A stretch of DNA of 64,000 nt from Oceaniradius stylonematis (GCF_003149475.2 NZ_QFWV02000002.1:233949-297948), one strand, 5' to 3'; positions 50,764 through 59,893 are shown, counted from the first letter of the stretch. The notes: generated from the sequence alone by a model not told the origin. Translations and numbers: made by a program.

Positions 50764-52230
50764 CTATTCGGCGGCGTCGCCGTCCTTGGCCTCGGCGGCC
50801 TCGGCCTTCTTCTTGGCAGGCGCCTTTTTCTTGGCCGGCGCCTTCTTCTTCGGCGCAGCCTTTTTCGTCTCTTTCTTCGGCGCGGCTTCCTCATCCTCGT
50901 CCTCGGCCATCAGCTCTTCCTTGCTGACGGTCTGGTCGGTGACCGAGACGACGGTCAGGAGGTGATCGACGGTCTTTTCCTCGAAGATCGGGGCGCGCAG
51001 ATTGGCCACCGCATCAGGGTTCTTCTGGAAGAACTCGTAGACCTGCTTTTCCTGGCCGGGATATTGCTGCACATGGCGCATCACCGCCTGCTGCAGCTCG
51101 GTGTCGGTCACCTCGACGCCGGCATCCTCGCCGATCTGCGAAAGCACCAACCCGAGGCGCACGCGGCGCTCGGCCAGCTTCTGGTATTCGGCCCTGGCCT
51201 CGTCCTCGGTCGTTTCCTCGTCCTCGAACGTGCGGCCGGCCTGCTCCAGTTCGTTGGTGATCTGGTTCCAGATATTGTTGAACTCGGTCTCGACCAGCTT
51301 TTGCGGGCTTTCGATCTGGTACATCTCGTCCAAAGCGTCGAGAAGCTGGCGCTTGACCTTCTGGCGCGTCATGCCGCCATACTGGCCCTCGATCTGCTCG
51401 CGCACGACCGCGCGCAGCCGCTCGGCGCTCTCGATGCCGAGCTTTTCGGCCAGTTCGTCATTGATCTCGACCGGTTCGGCCTTTTCGACCAGCGACACGG
51501 TGACGTCGAACACCGCTTCCTTGCCGGCCAGATGGGCGGCCTGGTAATCCTCGGGGAAAGCCACCTTCACCTGGGTCTCGTCGCCCGCCTTGGCGCCGAC
51601 GAGCTGCTCCTCAAAACCGGGAATGAAGGTGCCCGAGCCCAGAACCAGCTTGGTATCGTCATCGGTGCCGCCCTCGAAGGCCTCGCCGTCGATCTTGCCG
51701 ACATAGTCGATCGTCACCCGGTCGCCATCGGCGGCCTTGCCCTTCTTCTCTGAATATTCGGCGGCCGACTGGGCGATCCTCTTGACCTGCTCCTCGACCT
51801 CCTCCTCTGCGATGTCGACCACCGGGCGGGTGATCGCGATCGTCGAGAAATCCTTGGTCTCGATCGGCGGGATGACCTCGTAGCTCACAGAGAACTCGAA
51901 ATCGCTCTCGCCGGTCAGCACCTTTTCCGCCTCGCCCTCATCCTCGGTCATGTCGACATCGGGCGGCGTTGCGGACTTCTCGCCGCGGTCGGCAAGGATG
52001 GAGCGCGGCGTCTCGCTGAGGATCTCGTTGACGATCTCGGCCATGAAGGATTTGCCGTACATCTTGCGCAGATGGCTGACCGGCACCTTGCCCGGCCGGA
52101 AGCCGTTCAGGCGCACACGGCCCTTGGCATCGTGCAGCTTGTCGGTGAGCTTGGCCTGGAGATCGGACTTGGGCACCACGATCTTGATCTCGCGCTTGAG
52201 CCCTTCATTGACGGTTTCGGTGACCTGCAT
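50764..52230 (-). CDS. tig: Trigger factor (ribosome-associated chaperone)
   Basis: 488 residues. The ribosome-binding domain is at the N-terminus ([37 protein letters not shown] with the GFRxGKxP signature). The FKBP-type PPIase domain is in the middle ([20 protein letters not shown]), then the helical arms. An extra tail of about 45 residues is low-complexity, first acidic then Lys/Ala-rich ([16 protein letters not shown]) and ends EAKDGDAAE. Such tails occur in some alphaproteobacterial homologues but this one is long. A strong terminator follows. Confidence 0.95.
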   Translation of the reverse strand: MQVTETVNEGLKREIKIVVPKSDLQAKLTDKLHDAKGRVRLNGFRPGKVPVSHLRKMYGKSFMAEIVNEILSETPRSILADRGEKSATPPDVDMTEDEGEAEKVLTGESDFEFSVSYEVIPPIETKDFSTIAITRPVVDIAEEEVEEQVKRIAQSAAEYSEKKGKAADGDRVTIDYVGKIDGEAFEGGTDDDTKLVLGSGTFIPGFEEQLVGAKAGDETQVKVAFPEDYQAAHLAGKEAVFDVTVSLVEKAEPVEINDELAEKLGIESAERLRAVVREQIEGQYGGMTRQKVKRQLLDALDEMYQIESPQKLVETEFNNIWNQITNELEQAGRTFEDEETTEDEARAEYQKLAERRVRLGLVLSQIGEDAGVEVTDTELQQAVMRHVQQYPGQEKQVYEFFQKNPDAVANLRAPIFEEKTVDHLLTVVSVTDQTVSKEELMAEDEDEEAAPKKETKKAAPKKKAPAKKKAPAKKKAEAAEAKDGDAAE

Positions 52231-52318
52231 CTTCTAACCTTCGTTTCTGCCGGCGCGCTGCCCGTCGGCATGCCTGGGTGCGCCTCTTGGATGTTCAAAC
52301 TGCCCGGTGGCGAATTGG

Positions 52319-52403
52319 TGGTGCGGATAGAGGGAGTCGAACCCCCACGCCTTGCGGCACTGGAACCTAAATCCAGCGCGTCTACCAGTTCCGCCATATC
52401 CGC
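52319..52403 (-). tRNA. tRNA-Leu (anticodon TAG)
   Basis: An 85-base class II tRNA with encoded CCA. The acceptor stem is GCGGATA/TATCCGC; the D-arm TGGCGGAACTGGTAGACGC is typical of Leu tRNAs. The anticodon stem CTGGA/TCCAG closes the loop TTTAGGT, giving TAG (Leu). A long variable arm with TGCCGCAAGGCG follows, and the T-arm has GGTTCGACTCCC. Confidence 0.97.
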
Positions 52404-52439
52404 AGCGCGCCAGGCCGCAGCATGACGCCAGTGGCGGCC

Positions 52440-52467
52440 CCTATAGCATCATGGCCCGGCGCATCAA
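52440..52467 (-). promoter_or_regulatory. Putative sigma70-like promoter of tRNA-Leu
   Basis: On the minus strand TTGATG (52467-52462) and TATAGG (52445-52440) are separated by 16 bases, about 37 bases upstream of the tRNA. Confidence 0.45.
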
Positions 52468-52502
52468 ATGAAAAACGCCGTTCGTTTCGAGCGACCCGCG
52501 CG

Positions 52503-53087
52503 TCAATAGAGCGGCTCGGTGACGATGGTCTCGCCGGCCTGCCGAAACGCCTTGATCTGGCCGGTGCCGTCGGCGCCGACGGCGATGACGATCTCGGTCA
52601 GGCCGCCGGCGCGCATCCGCGCTTCCAGTTCGGGCGCCCGGTGCTCATTGGTGTAAAAGCGCCCTATGCCATAATCGACAAAGAGCGTAACGGTTCTGCC
52701 ATCCAGATAGGGCGCGGTGCCGCGCAGGAAGATGCCTTCATCGGGCTTGGTGAGCGATGCGGCGACGGGCCTGTGGTGGCCGTCCGGCCCGGCCTCGAAG
52801 GTGACATAGACCGGAACGTCACGGCCCGGCTCACGCATGCCGGCTTCCGCCGTCAGGCCGGCCAGCACGTCGCCGGTGATCTGCTGGGCCGGATAGGTCA
52901 GCACAACATAGTGGCCGCGCAGCAGGTCGCGCGGGTCGATCGGTTCGCTCTTGAGAACGATCTCGGCACCCTCGCGCAGGATTTGCGCGCGGCTTTCGAT
53001 CATCCAGGCAAGGATCGCGCACAGAACCGCGGTCGCGGCGACAGCGGCGGGGACGACGAACGGCTTGGCACGCGCCGGCTCAGCCAT
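52503..53087 (-). CDS. GDYXXLXY-domain membrane protein
   Basis: 194 residues. One N-terminal membrane helix (VVPAAVAATAVLCAILAWM) is followed by an extracytoplasmic domain. The family motif is present as RGHYVVLTYPAQ in DPRDLLRGHYVVLTY, where His replaces the Asp of GDY. Later segments are PVYVTFEAGPDGHHRPVAA and VDYGIGRFYTNEH. The family is commonly paired with DUF2157 membrane proteins, as here: it overlaps the upstream DUF2157 gene by 8 bases. Function unknown; an envelope role is inferred from the signal/TM layout. Confidence 0.8.
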   Translation of the reverse strand: MAEPARAKPFVVPAAVAATAVLCAILAWMIESRAQILREGAEIVLKSEPIDPRDLLRGHYVVLTYPAQQITGDVLAGLTAEAGMREPGRDVPVYVTFEAGPDGHHRPVAASLTKPDEGIFLRGTAPYLDGRTVTLFVDYGIGRFYTNEHRAPELEARMRAGGLTEIVIAVGADGTGQIKAFRQAGETIVTEPLY

Positions 53088-54243
53088 CGGCCTGCTCCTC
53101 AATTGCAGCGCGGCGCTTGAAGCGGCGCTCCGCCCAATAGATCCCGCCCGCGATAAGCGTCAGCGTAACCCCGACGGCAAGGAAGAAACCCGCTGTGCCC
53201 AGCAGCGAGGCGACCGTTTCCCCGTAAAGAAACAGGATCTCGCCGACAAAAACCGCATAAGAGACATAACGGATGGTGCGCGAACGCGCGCCGTGGGTAA
53301 ACAGCGCATAGAGCGCAAAACCCAGCGTCATCGGCCCGACGACGAGCAGCGGCAGCAGGTCGCCGCTTTCGACATGCAGCGCAAGAAGGGCGATCAGCCC
53401 CGCGCCGAACGCCGTTTCCGGCCGGCGCAAGAAGGCCGGCGCCGGACCGCCGGCGCCCCGCGCAAGCCACAACCCGGCCAGGCTCGCCGCGAGAAGCGCC
53501 AGCCATATCGCCAGCCGCGCCCCGTCGGGCAGACCTTCATAGAAGTCGGCGATGGCCTCCAGAACCGAAAACAGGAACGGCACGAGGCCGACGAGGAAGG
53601 CCGCTGCCGCCACCCAGCGCAGCCACGGCATGCGGCCGAACCGCGAAAGCGCGTAGCCCGCCGCGCAGAAGGCGGCGAAGATGACGAAATCCGCATCAAC
53701 CAGGGTCTCCGGTGCCGGTGTTTCCAGATACCACCAGGCGATGGCACCGAGCGCGGCGGCCGCCAGCACGTGGCTGCGCACGGCCAGCCCGGCAATGCCG
53801 AGCCCCAGCGCGAAGCCGAACATGGCCTGACCGATATCGCCGGGCAGATGATACATCTGGCCGACCAGCGCCACGCCGCCCACATAGGCGGCGCCCGCCA
53901 CCAGATAGGCCGCCTCCTCCAGCCAGCGCGCATGCCGGCCGCCACGCGCACCGATGACCGCGCCGCCGATCAGCCCGCCGGCGATCAGCACCATGATGCC
54001 GGCAACCTTGGCAAGGCGCGGGATCGCCTCCCAGTTGGCCGAAATGAACATAACGATGGCAGCGGCAAACGAGATGGCCGCGAAAATGGCGACGATTCGG
54101 AAAAACGAGAACGGTTTTGCGTCCCCATCGCGGGCGGCGGCGCCGCTTCGTCCGATATCGGCCAAGAGCGCGGCGGCGACATCGTCGGCGATGATGCCAC
54201 GATTGTGCCAATCTTTGATCTGGTTCTCCAGATAGCTCGCCAT
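53080..54243 (-). CDS. DUF2157 multipass membrane protein
   Basis: 387 residues with about ten to twelve membrane helices after a soluble N-terminus of about 45 residues (YLENQIKDWHNRGIIADD). The family signature FISANWEAIPRLAKVAGIMV is present, as is AYVGGVALVGQMYHLPGD. DUF2157 proteins are of unknown function and are typically encoded with a GDYXXLXY protein, as here (8-base overlap), which suggests a complex. An unusual inverted repeat and the divergent DUF1127 genes lie upstream. Confidence 0.85.
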   Translation of the reverse strand: MASYLENQIKDWHNRGIIADDVAAALLADIGRSGAAARDGDAKPFSFFRIVAIFAAISFAAAIVMFISANWEAIPRLAKVAGIMVLIAGGLIGGAVIGARGGRHARWLEEAAYLVAGAAYVGGVALVGQMYHLPGDIGQAMFGFALGLGIAGLAVRSHVLAAAALGAIAWWYLETPAPETLVDADFVIFAAFCAAGYALSRFGRMPWLRWVAAAAFLVGLVPFLFSVLEAIADFYEGLPDGARLAIWLALLAASLAGLWLARGAGGPAPAFLRRPETAFGAGLIALLALHVESGDLLPLLVVGPMTLGFALYALFTHGARSRTIRYVSYAVFVGEILFLYGETVASLLGTAGFFLAVGVTLTLIAGGIYWAERRFKRRAAIEEQADG

Positions 54244-54318
54244 CGCTCAGTTTTTCTTGTTGAAATTCATATACTTAGAAAACCGACGCCGTTAACGTTC
54301 CGGAAAGGATCATGGCAT

Positions 54319-54358
54319 TTTTGTGCAATGCAAAAACGCATATGTGCTATGCACAAAA
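54319..54358. repeat. Long imperfect inverted repeat upstream of the DUF1127 genes
   Basis: TTTTGTGCA (54319-54327) and TGCACAAAA (54350-54358) form a perfect 9-bp dyad; adding the next bases gives 14-base arms with two mismatches and a 12-base spacer. It lies in the 208-base divergent region between DUF2157 and the first DUF1127 gene, which otherwise shows no gene. It is a good candidate binding site for a dimeric regulator. Confidence 0.55.
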
Positions 54359-54451
54359 CGGGCTTATCACTCCTGAAAGCGCCGCCTATATGCCGGTCGT
54401 AACAGAAATGACAAAACGGATAAAACCGCGAGTCAACTGAAAGGAAAAGTC

Positions 54452-54598
54452 ATGAACTTCGCTCGCTCCTTCTCGCAGTGGCGCAAAGCCCGCCGGACCT
54501 ACAACGAACTCAGCCGCCTGTCGACGCGCGAACTGGACGATCTGGGTATCGCCCGCGGCGACATCGCAGAGATCGCCCGCAAGTCGGTCCGCGCCTGA
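54452..54598 (+). CDS. DUF1127 small protein (first copy)
   Basis: 48 residues, missed by length cut-offs. It has the DUF1127 pattern: basic and aromatic N-terminus (FSQWRKARRTYNELSRL), then STRELDDLGIARGDI and IARKS. In alphaproteobacteria such Arg-rich small proteins are linked to phosphate, RNA turnover or stress responses in a few studied cases. The ribosome site AAAGGAAAA precedes the ATG at 54452. A terminator follows at 54695. It is paralogous to the gene at 54866. Confidence 0.85.
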   Translation: MNFARSFSQWRKARRTYNELSRLSTRELDDLGIARGDIAEIARKSVRA

Positions 54599-54694
54599 TC
54601 CATCGGTTTCGCCCCGCCGGTCTCTCCTCCTCCCGGACCGGTCGGGCAGTGAAGGCTCACGGCACCTCCTCCCTTGCCGCGCCTTCATGTGAAG

Positions 54695-54731
54695 AACACC
54701 CGCCGGTCCTCCCCCGGCGGGTGTTTTCGTT
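54695..54731 (+). terminator. Intrinsic terminator after the first DUF1127 gene
   Basis: AACACCCGCCGG and CCGGCGGGTGTT form a 12-bp perfect stem with a 7-base loop, followed by TTCGTTTG. It lies 96 bases after the stop codon, so it probably ends that transcript and separates it from the second copy. Confidence 0.8.
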
Positions 54732-54865
54732 TGTTGCGCGGCGCATTCCGCAGCCGCGCAGCCCTGCAATAATTCATGGCGGACATGCCGTATCGGCACT
54801 ACCCAAAGCGTTTCGGAACACCCAGATTGGGATCAATCGAAGCCCGCAACAGAAAGGACAGAACG

Positions 54866-55015
54866 ATGATGAAATTCGCGCACACCCTCAAGACTTGGCG
54901 TTCGGTCCGCGACACCGAAAATCAGCTCCGCCGCCTCTCCGAGCGGGAGCTGGAAGACATCGGTTTCGCCCGCGGCGACATTCCCGCCGTCGCACGCGGC
55001 GGCCGCCCGGCCTGA
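54866..55015 (+). CDS. DUF1127 small protein (second copy)
   Basis: 49 residues beginning at ATG 54866 (a second ATG follows directly) after AAAGGACAGAACG. It carries the same pattern as its neighbour: a tryptophan/arginine N-terminus (HTLKTWRSVRDTENQLRRL), then SERELEDIGFARGDIPAV. The middle and end are closely similar to the first copy while the N-termini differ, so the pair is a local duplication. An in-frame ATG at 54776 is unlikely because it lacks the family start. The copy has its own terminator at 55048. Confidence 0.85.
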   Translation: MMKFAHTLKTWRSVRDTENQLRRLSERELEDIGFARGDIPAVARGGRPA

Positions 55016-55047
55016 CGCGGTTCGACCGCATTTATTGACCTCCCGGA

Positions 55048-55079
55048 AACCCGCCGAGCAGCGCTCGGCGGGTTTTTCG
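55048..55079 (+). terminator. Intrinsic terminator after the second DUF1127 gene
   Basis: AACCCGCCGAGC and GCTCGGCGGGTT form a perfect 12-bp stem with a 3-base loop, followed by TTTTCG. It lies 33 bases after the stop codon. Confidence 0.87.
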
Positions 55080-55148
55080 TTGTGGCAGCTATAGCGCCGC
55101 GGCGGCCGCCACATTGATGGCGGAGCGCCGATGCGCTAACCCGTCATC

Positions 55149-56576
55149 ATGACCACCGATCCCGTCCATATTGTCGGCGGCGGCCTTGCCGGCTCGGAAG
55201 CGGCCTGGCAGGCGGCCCAAGCCGGCGTGCCGGTCATCCTGCACGAAATGCGCGGCCTGCGCGGCACCGACGCGCACAAGACCGACCATCTGGCCGAACT
55301 TGTCTGCTCGAATTCCTTCCGCTCCGACGATGCCGAACTGAACGCCGTCGGCCTTTTGCATGCCGAAATGCGGCTCGCCGGCTCGCTGATCATGGCCTGC
55401 GGAGATGCCCATCAGGTGCCGGCCGGCTCGGCATTGGCGGTCGACCGCGACGGCTTTTCGCAGGCGGTCACCGACAAGATCGAAGCCCATCCGCTGATCA
55501 CCATCGTCCGTGAGGAAATCACCGGCCTGCCGCCGGGCGATTGGGATCAGGCTATCATCGCCACCGGGCCGCTGACCGCGCCGTCGCTCGCCGAAGCGAT
55601 CGCCGCCGAGACCGGCCAGGATGCGCTGGCCTTCTTCGACGCCATCGCGCCCATCGTCCACACCGACACGATCGACATGGACGTCGCCTGGTTCCAGTCG
55701 CGTTACGACAAGGTCGGACCCGGCGGAACGGGCAAGGACTATATCAACTGCCCGATGGACGAGGCGCAGTACAATGCGTTCATCGACGCGCTGCTCGACG
55801 GTGACAAGACCGAATTCAAACAGTGGGAAGGCACGCCCTATTTCGACGGCTGCCTGCCGATCGAGGTGATGGCCGAACGCGGCCGCGAGACGCTGCGCCA
55901 CGGCCCGATGAAGCCGATGGGGCTCACCAACGCGCACAGGCCGGACGAAAAGCCCTATGCGGTCGTCCAGCTGCGCCAGGACAATGCGCTGGGCACGCTC
56001 TACAACATGGTGGGTTTCCAGACCAAGCTGCGCTACGGCGCCCAGGCCGACATCTTCCGCACGATCCCGGGCCTTGAGAGGGCTGAGTTCGCGCGGCTGG
56101 GCGGCATTCACCGCAACACATACCTCAATTCGCCGACACTGTTGAACGCAGACCTGTCGCTGAGGAGCCGCGCGGGCCTGCGCTTTGCCGGCCAGATCAC
56201 CGGCTGCGAAGGCTATGTGGAATCGGCGGCCATCGGCCTTCTCGCGGGCCGCTTCGCCGCCGCCGAACGGCTGGGCGGACAGCCGGACCTGCCGCCGCCA
56301 ACGACCGCGTTCGGGTCGCTGCTCGGCCACATCACGGGCGGCCATCTGGTTGCCGACGACGAGCCGGGCAAGCGCTCGTTCCAGCCGATGAACATCAATT
56401 TCGGCCTTTTCCCGCCGCTCGAGCCGGGCGCAATCCGCAAGCCGGACGGCCATCAGGGCCGGTTCCGCGGCAAGGACAAGGCGATGGCCAAGAAGCGCGC
56501 CATGACCGGCCGCGCGATCACCGATGCAAAAGCCTGGCTCTGTACGGACAACATGCATGTGGAGGCCGCCGAATGA
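55149..56576 (+). CDS. trmFO: Methylenetetrahydrofolate-tRNA-(uracil-5)-methyltransferase
   Basis: 475 residues. It makes ribothymidine at position 54 of tRNA using folate and FAD. The FAD motif is [20 protein letters not shown]; family segments are [49 protein letters not shown] and [14 protein letters not shown]-like (here [18 protein letters not shown]). The catalytic Cys is in CSNSFRSDD. Its stop overlaps the next gene by four bases (ATGA). The nearby mnmD pair gives the window several tRNA-modification genes, but not in one operon. Confidence 0.95.
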   Translation: MTTDPVHIVGGGLAGSEAAWQAAQAGVPVILHEMRGLRGTDAHKTDHLAELVCSNSFRSDDAELNAVGLLHAEMRLAGSLIMACGDAHQVPAGSALAVDRDGFSQAVTDKIEAHPLITIVREEITGLPPGDWDQAIIATGPLTAPSLAEAIAAETGQDALAFFDAIAPIVHTDTIDMDVAWFQSRYDKVGPGGTGKDYINCPMDEAQYNAFIDALLDGDKTEFKQWEGTPYFDGCLPIEVMAERGRETLRHGPMKPMGLTNAHRPDEKPYAVVQLRQDNALGTLYNMVGFQTKLRYGAQADIFRTIPGLERAEFARLGGIHRNTYLNSPTLLNADLSLRSRAGLRFAGQITGCEGYVESAAIGLLAGRFAAAERLGGQPDLPPPTTAFGSLLGHITGGHLVADDEPGKRSFQPMNINFGLFPPLEPGAIRKPDGHQGRFRGKDKAMAKKRAMTGRAITDAKAWLCTDNMHVEAAE

Positions 56577-57163
56577 CACGAACCGCCCTGCCCGCTGCCG
56601 CGGCGACCCTCCTGTTGTCCTCTCAGGCCGCGCTCGCCGACTGCGAAGCCGACGCGCGCGCCGCCATGCTCGACGTCGCCCATCCGGTGCCGATGCGCCA
56701 GAATGTGACCACCGAGATGAGCGGCGCGACGATCGAGAGCTTCGCCCTGTCGACGCCGGACGGGCGCGGCATGGCGCTCGATGCCAATGAGACGCCGGTC
56801 AGCCTGTGGATCGGCGGACGCTTCTATTCGAGCGCCGATGGCGGCGAGAGCTGGTCCCTCGTGTCGGAGCAGACCCGGGAACAGCTCGACGCGCAGGCCG
56901 CCGGCCGCCAGACGCAGGCCGACGAGGCCACCAACATCGTTTGCGACTACGACATCGATCTCGACGGCAAGGCCGTGCACCGCTTTGCGCTGGACTATGC
57001 GCTTGCCGGCTCGGGCATACCGGTCAAGAGCCAGTACTGGATCGATGCGAAGACCCGCTTCCCCTGGCGGGTGGTCCACGAGTTTGGCGGCGCGGCGCCA
57101 TCCGTGATCACCCAGAACAACGAGCCGGTCGACGAACTGACCATCCCCGATCCGGACGGCTGA
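56573..57163 (+). CDS. Secreted protein of unknown function, coupled to trmFO
   Basis: 196 residues with a signal peptide ([19 protein letters not shown]; cleavage near residue 22). The mature part holds two Cys (ADCEADAR and IVCDYDID) that may form a disulfide. No family is recognised. The [20 protein letters not shown] and [17 protein letters not shown] segments suggest a beta-rich domain, perhaps of a lipoprotein-carrier type. It overlaps the trmFO stop (ATGA), so it is translated from the same mRNA; a functional link is not obvious. Confidence 0.7.
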   Translation: MTRTALPAAAATLLLSSQAALADCEADARAAMLDVAHPVPMRQNVTTEMSGATIESFALSTPDGRGMALDANETPVSLWIGGRFYSSADGGESWSLVSEQTREQLDAQAAGRQTQADEATNIVCDYDIDLDGKAVHRFALDYALAGSGIPVKSQYWIDAKTRFPWRVVHEFGGAAPSVITQNNEPVDELTIPDPDG

Positions 57164-57247
57164 ACACCTTTCACCCATCCGTGACTTGCGCGTGGTGACA
57201 TCGCCATGCTTGCTGCGCGCGACCGACTTTCAGACAAGGGGACATCC

Positions 57248-57790
57248 ATGCTCATTCCACGCCAGAAGGTGCCCGATCTGACGGTGCCGACGCTCAATCA
57301 CGGCTCGTTCGACCTTGCCGCCGAACCAAGCGAACGCGGCACGGTGATCTGCTTTTATCGGGGCCTGCACTGCCCGATCTGCGCCACCTACCTCAAGGAA
57401 TTCGACAGGCAGGCCCCCGAGTTTGCCGAGCGCGGCGTTGGCGTTCTGGCGCTGAGCAGCGATGGCGAGGAGCGCACGCGCGCCATGGCCGACAAGATCG
57501 AAAATCAGAACCTACGGTTCGGCCACGACCTGCCGCTGTCCAAGGCGCGCGAATGGGGCCTCTACATCTCCACCTCGCGCGGCAAGACCTCGATCGGCAT
57601 CGAGGAGCCGGCGCTGTTCGCCGAGCCCGGCCTGTTCATGGTTACGCCCGAGCAGACGCTCTATTACGGCTCGGTGCAGACCATGCCGTTCGTGCGTCCG
57701 CATTTCCGCGAACTGGTCGCCGCTCTCGATTTCGCGATCGAGAAAAACTATCCGGCGCGCGGCGAATATACGGGCGAACTGCCGAACTGA
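57248..57790 (+). CDS. Redoxin/AhpC-TSA-like peroxiredoxin-family protein
   Basis: 180 residues with the thioredoxin fold of the AhpC/TSA superfamily. The redox site is FYRGLHCPICATYLKEFD, a Cys-x-x-Cys arrangement instead of the single peroxidatic Cys of Prx. It is followed by the typical GVGVLALSSDGEERTRAMAD. It is likely a thiol-dependent oxidoreductase or peroxidase in the cytoplasm (no signal peptide). ATG at 57248 follows AAGGGGA; an in-frame ATG at 57206 is less likely. It lies just upstream of parDE but is separated by that module's own promoter. Confidence 0.83.
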   Translation: MLIPRQKVPDLTVPTLNHGSFDLAAEPSERGTVICFYRGLHCPICATYLKEFDRQAPEFAERGVGVLALSSDGEERTRAMADKIENQNLRFGHDLPLSKAREWGLYISTSRGKTSIGIEEPALFAEPGLFMVTPEQTLYYGSVQTMPFVRPHFRELVAALDFAIEKNYPARGEYTGELPN

Positions 57791-57808
57791 GCCAGCCTGT
57801 TCGCGCCG

Positions 57809-57837
57809 TTGGACGATAGTCCGGCATGTGGTAGGAT
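57809..57837 (+). promoter_or_regulatory. Putative parDE promoter
   Basis: TTGGAC (57809-57814) and TAGGAT (57832-57837) with a 17-base spacer. The -10 lies inside the palindromic operator, so bound antitoxin would block RNA polymerase. Confidence 0.55.
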
Positions 57838-57847
57838 ATGATCCTAC
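57831..57847. promoter_or_regulatory. Putative ParD operator (perfect palindrome)
   Basis: GTAGGAT-ATG-ATCCTAC is a perfect 7-bp inverted repeat with a 3-base centre, 18 bases before the parD start codon. Ribbon-helix-helix antitoxins autoregulate by binding such short dyads. Confidence 0.7.
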
Positions 57848-57865
57848 TTTGTCGGGAGCCGTTCG

Positions 57866-58147
57866 ATGACCAAGCCTGCCGAGAAACTCTCCATCACCAT
57901 CACCGCGCCCATGGCCCAGCGTATCCGCGCCGAAGTGGAGGCCGGCCATTACGGTTCGACCAGCGAGGTGATCCGCGAGGCGCTGCGCCTGTGGGAGAAA
58001 CAGCAGCAGGAACTCGACCTGCTGCGCGCCCGCGTGAAGGCCTCCATCGAGGACCCGAGACCGAGGGTGCCGATCAAGGATGTGCGCCGCCGTATCAAGG
58101 AGCGCCATGAGGCTGCGTTGAACGAAGCGCATGATGACGCCGCTTGA
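57866..58147 (+). CDS. parD: ParD-family antitoxin (ribbon-helix-helix)
   Basis: 93 residues. The N-terminal ribbon-helix-helix is EKLSITITAPMAQRIRAEVE-AGHYGSTSEVIREALRLWEK (residues 6-45), with the family GxYxSxSEVIREALR pattern. The acidic/basic C-terminal part (IKDVRRRIKERHEAALNEAH) should wrap and inhibit the toxin. A GGGAG site precedes the ATG. The stop overlaps parE by 17 bases, giving translational coupling. A perfect palindrome lies upstream. Confidence 0.9.
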   Translation: MTKPAEKLSITITAPMAQRIRAEVEAGHYGSTSEVIREALRLWEKQQQELDLLRARVKASIEDPRPRVPIKDVRRRIKERHEAALNEAHDDAA

Positions 58148-58448
58148 GGTTATCTTTTCCGAGCAGGCCGACGACGACGTTGCCACGATCTACAAATGGA
58201 TCGCCCGTGAAACGGCGTCTTTGGAGACCGCGCTCGGCTTCGTGTCGCGGATCGTCGATCGGTGCGAGGCGATTGGCAACGCTCCCCATGGCGGCACGGC
58301 ACGCGACGATCTGGCGCCGGGCCTGCGAACCGTGCCTTTCGAGCGCTCCGCCCTGATCGCCTATCGCGTCGAGGACGACCGCTTTGCCATCACCAATGTG
58401 TTCTACCGCGGTCGCGACATCGACGCCGCCTTCTCTGACGAAGACTGA
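58131..58448 (+). CDS. parE: ParE-family toxin (RelE/ParE superfamily)
   Basis: 105 residues of the compact RelE/ParE fold: LEVIFSEQADDDVATIYKWI, then FVSRIVDRCEAIGNAP, and the conserved GLRTVPFERSALIAYRVED and TNVFYRGRDID at the end. ParE toxins poison DNA gyrase and so block replication. It starts at ATG 58131 (a second ATG follows) inside the parD end. The antitoxin precedes it, as usual. It lies in a core region with no plasmid or phage genes nearby. Confidence 0.9.
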   Translation: MMTPLEVIFSEQADDDVATIYKWIARETASLETALGFVSRIVDRCEAIGNAPHGGTARDDLAPGLRTVPFERSALIAYRVEDDRFAITNVFYRGRDIDAAFSDED

Positions 58449-58457
58449 ACGATCCGG

Positions 58458-59756
58458 TCAGTTTCGCACCAGCCGCCTGGCAGCCGCGCCCTCGGTGCGG
58501 TCGTAAGCCAGAAGCGCGCGGAACGCGCTCAGCGACCTGTCCGGCTGCTTGCCGTCGGCAAGCGCATAGATGTGCTCATAGTACCAGCCGAGCGCGGCCC
58601 AGGCATTGAGGTCGCGCAGGAAGCTGATCGGCGAGCGCGGCCCCAGGAGCCCGCCGCCGATCACAAGGTCGTCGTCGCGGCTCTCCAGCCGCTCGGCCAT
58701 CCCTTCGAGAAGATGGGCGGCGCCGTCCGGGTCGAGCACCAGCGGACGGCCGAGACCGATCACGTCGACGCCATCGTCGCCGATCGCCGCCTCCATGGCG
58801 TCCCTTGACCGGAAACCGCCCGTCACCATCACCGGGATCGACACGGCGGCGCGCAGCTTGGGCACGAATTCGAGAAAATATGCCTCGCGCCGGCGCGTGC
58901 TTTCCCGCTTCTGGGCGGCGAGCGGATCCTTGCGGTTGAAGTCGATCATGCGCGGCTGTTCGTAATTGCCGCCCGACACCTCGATCATGTCGACGCCCGC
59001 ATCGGCCAGCCAGCCGGCAACGGTCACGCTGTCGTCCTCGGAGAAGCCGCCGCGCTGAAAATCGGCGGAGTTGAGCTTGACCGCAACGGCAAAACCCGGC
59101 GCCACCGTCTCGCGGATGCGTTCAACGATCGTCAGCAGGATGCGCGCGCGGTTTTCCAGGCTGCCGCCCCACTCATCGTCGCGCCGGTTCGACAGGGGCG
59201 ACAGGAACTGGCTCATCAGATAGCCGTGTGCCGCATGGACCTGAACGCCATCGAAGCCGCATTGCTCGGCCGTTTTCGCCGCATGCGCAAAGCCGGCAAT
59301 GATCGTCTCGATCTGCACGGCGGACAGCGGCGTCGGCGTGCCGAAACGGCCATTGCCCATTTTCAGGCCGACATCGGACGGCGCGTTCGGCCTGGGATTG
59401 ATCATCTTCTGGGTCTGGCGGCCCGCATGGTTGAGCTGCATCCAGATGTGCGCGCCGTGCGCCTTGGCCGCCGAGGCCATGTCGGCCAGTGCCGCCAGCG
59501 CCTCATTGCCCTGTTCGCCGTCGATGGCCAGATTACCGCCGCGCTCCAGATGCCAGCGGTCGATCAGAACATTGCCGGTGATCAGAAGCGCCGCGCCGCC
59601 CTCGCCCCAGCGGCTGTACAGGGTGGTGAAGCGTTCGTTGGCGCGGTTCGTCCCGTCGGCCAGCCCCTCCGTCATGGCCGCCTTGGCGATGCGGTTTTTC
59701 AGCACCGCGCCACATGGCAGCATCAGCGGTTGAGCAAGAACAGTCGATTGCGCCAT
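58458..59756 (-). CDS. Old Yellow Enzyme-like NADH:flavin oxidoreductase
   Basis: 432 residues, a TIM-barrel FMN enzyme. Family segments: AKAAMTEGLADGTN, HIWMQLNHAGRQ, GVQVHAAHGYLMSQFLSPL with SNRRDDEWGGSLENRARIL, and VMVTGGFRSRDAMEAAI. It is shorter than the DCR/TMADH type with fused Fe-S domain, so it is a stand-alone ene-reductase-like protein; the substrate is unknown. The start at 59756 (MAQSTVLAQPL) is the family-like start. Its stop is 9 bases from the parE stop (convergent). Confidence 0.88.
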   Translation of the reverse strand: MAQSTVLAQPLMLPCGAVLKNRIAKAAMTEGLADGTNRANERFTTLYSRWGEGGAALLITGNVLIDRWHLERGGNLAIDGEQGNEALAALADMASAAKAHGAHIWMQLNHAGRQTQKMINPRPNAPSDVGLKMGNGRFGTPTPLSAVQIETIIAGFAHAAKTAEQCGFDGVQVHAAHGYLMSQFLSPLSNRRDDEWGGSLENRARILLTIVERIRETVAPGFAVAVKLNSADFQRGGFSEDDSVTVAGWLADAGVDMIEVSGGNYEQPRMIDFNRKDPLAAQKRESTRRREAYFLEFVPKLRAAVSIPVMVTGGFRSRDAMEAAIGDDGVDVIGLGRPLVLDPDGAAHLLEGMAERLESRDDDLVIGGGLLGPRSPISFLRDLNAWAALGWYYEHIYALADGKQPDRSLSAFRALLAYDRTEGAAARRLVRN

Positions 59757-59893
59757 CAGGTTTACCCGTACCGGAAACAGGCCGCAATCTACATGAACAG
59801 GCAAAGTAACGAAAGATTAACCACAAACCTATGGTGCAACACGGTTAACGTGACGAAGTCATTTGCATGTCCGCAATCGGACTTGTCCGCAAT

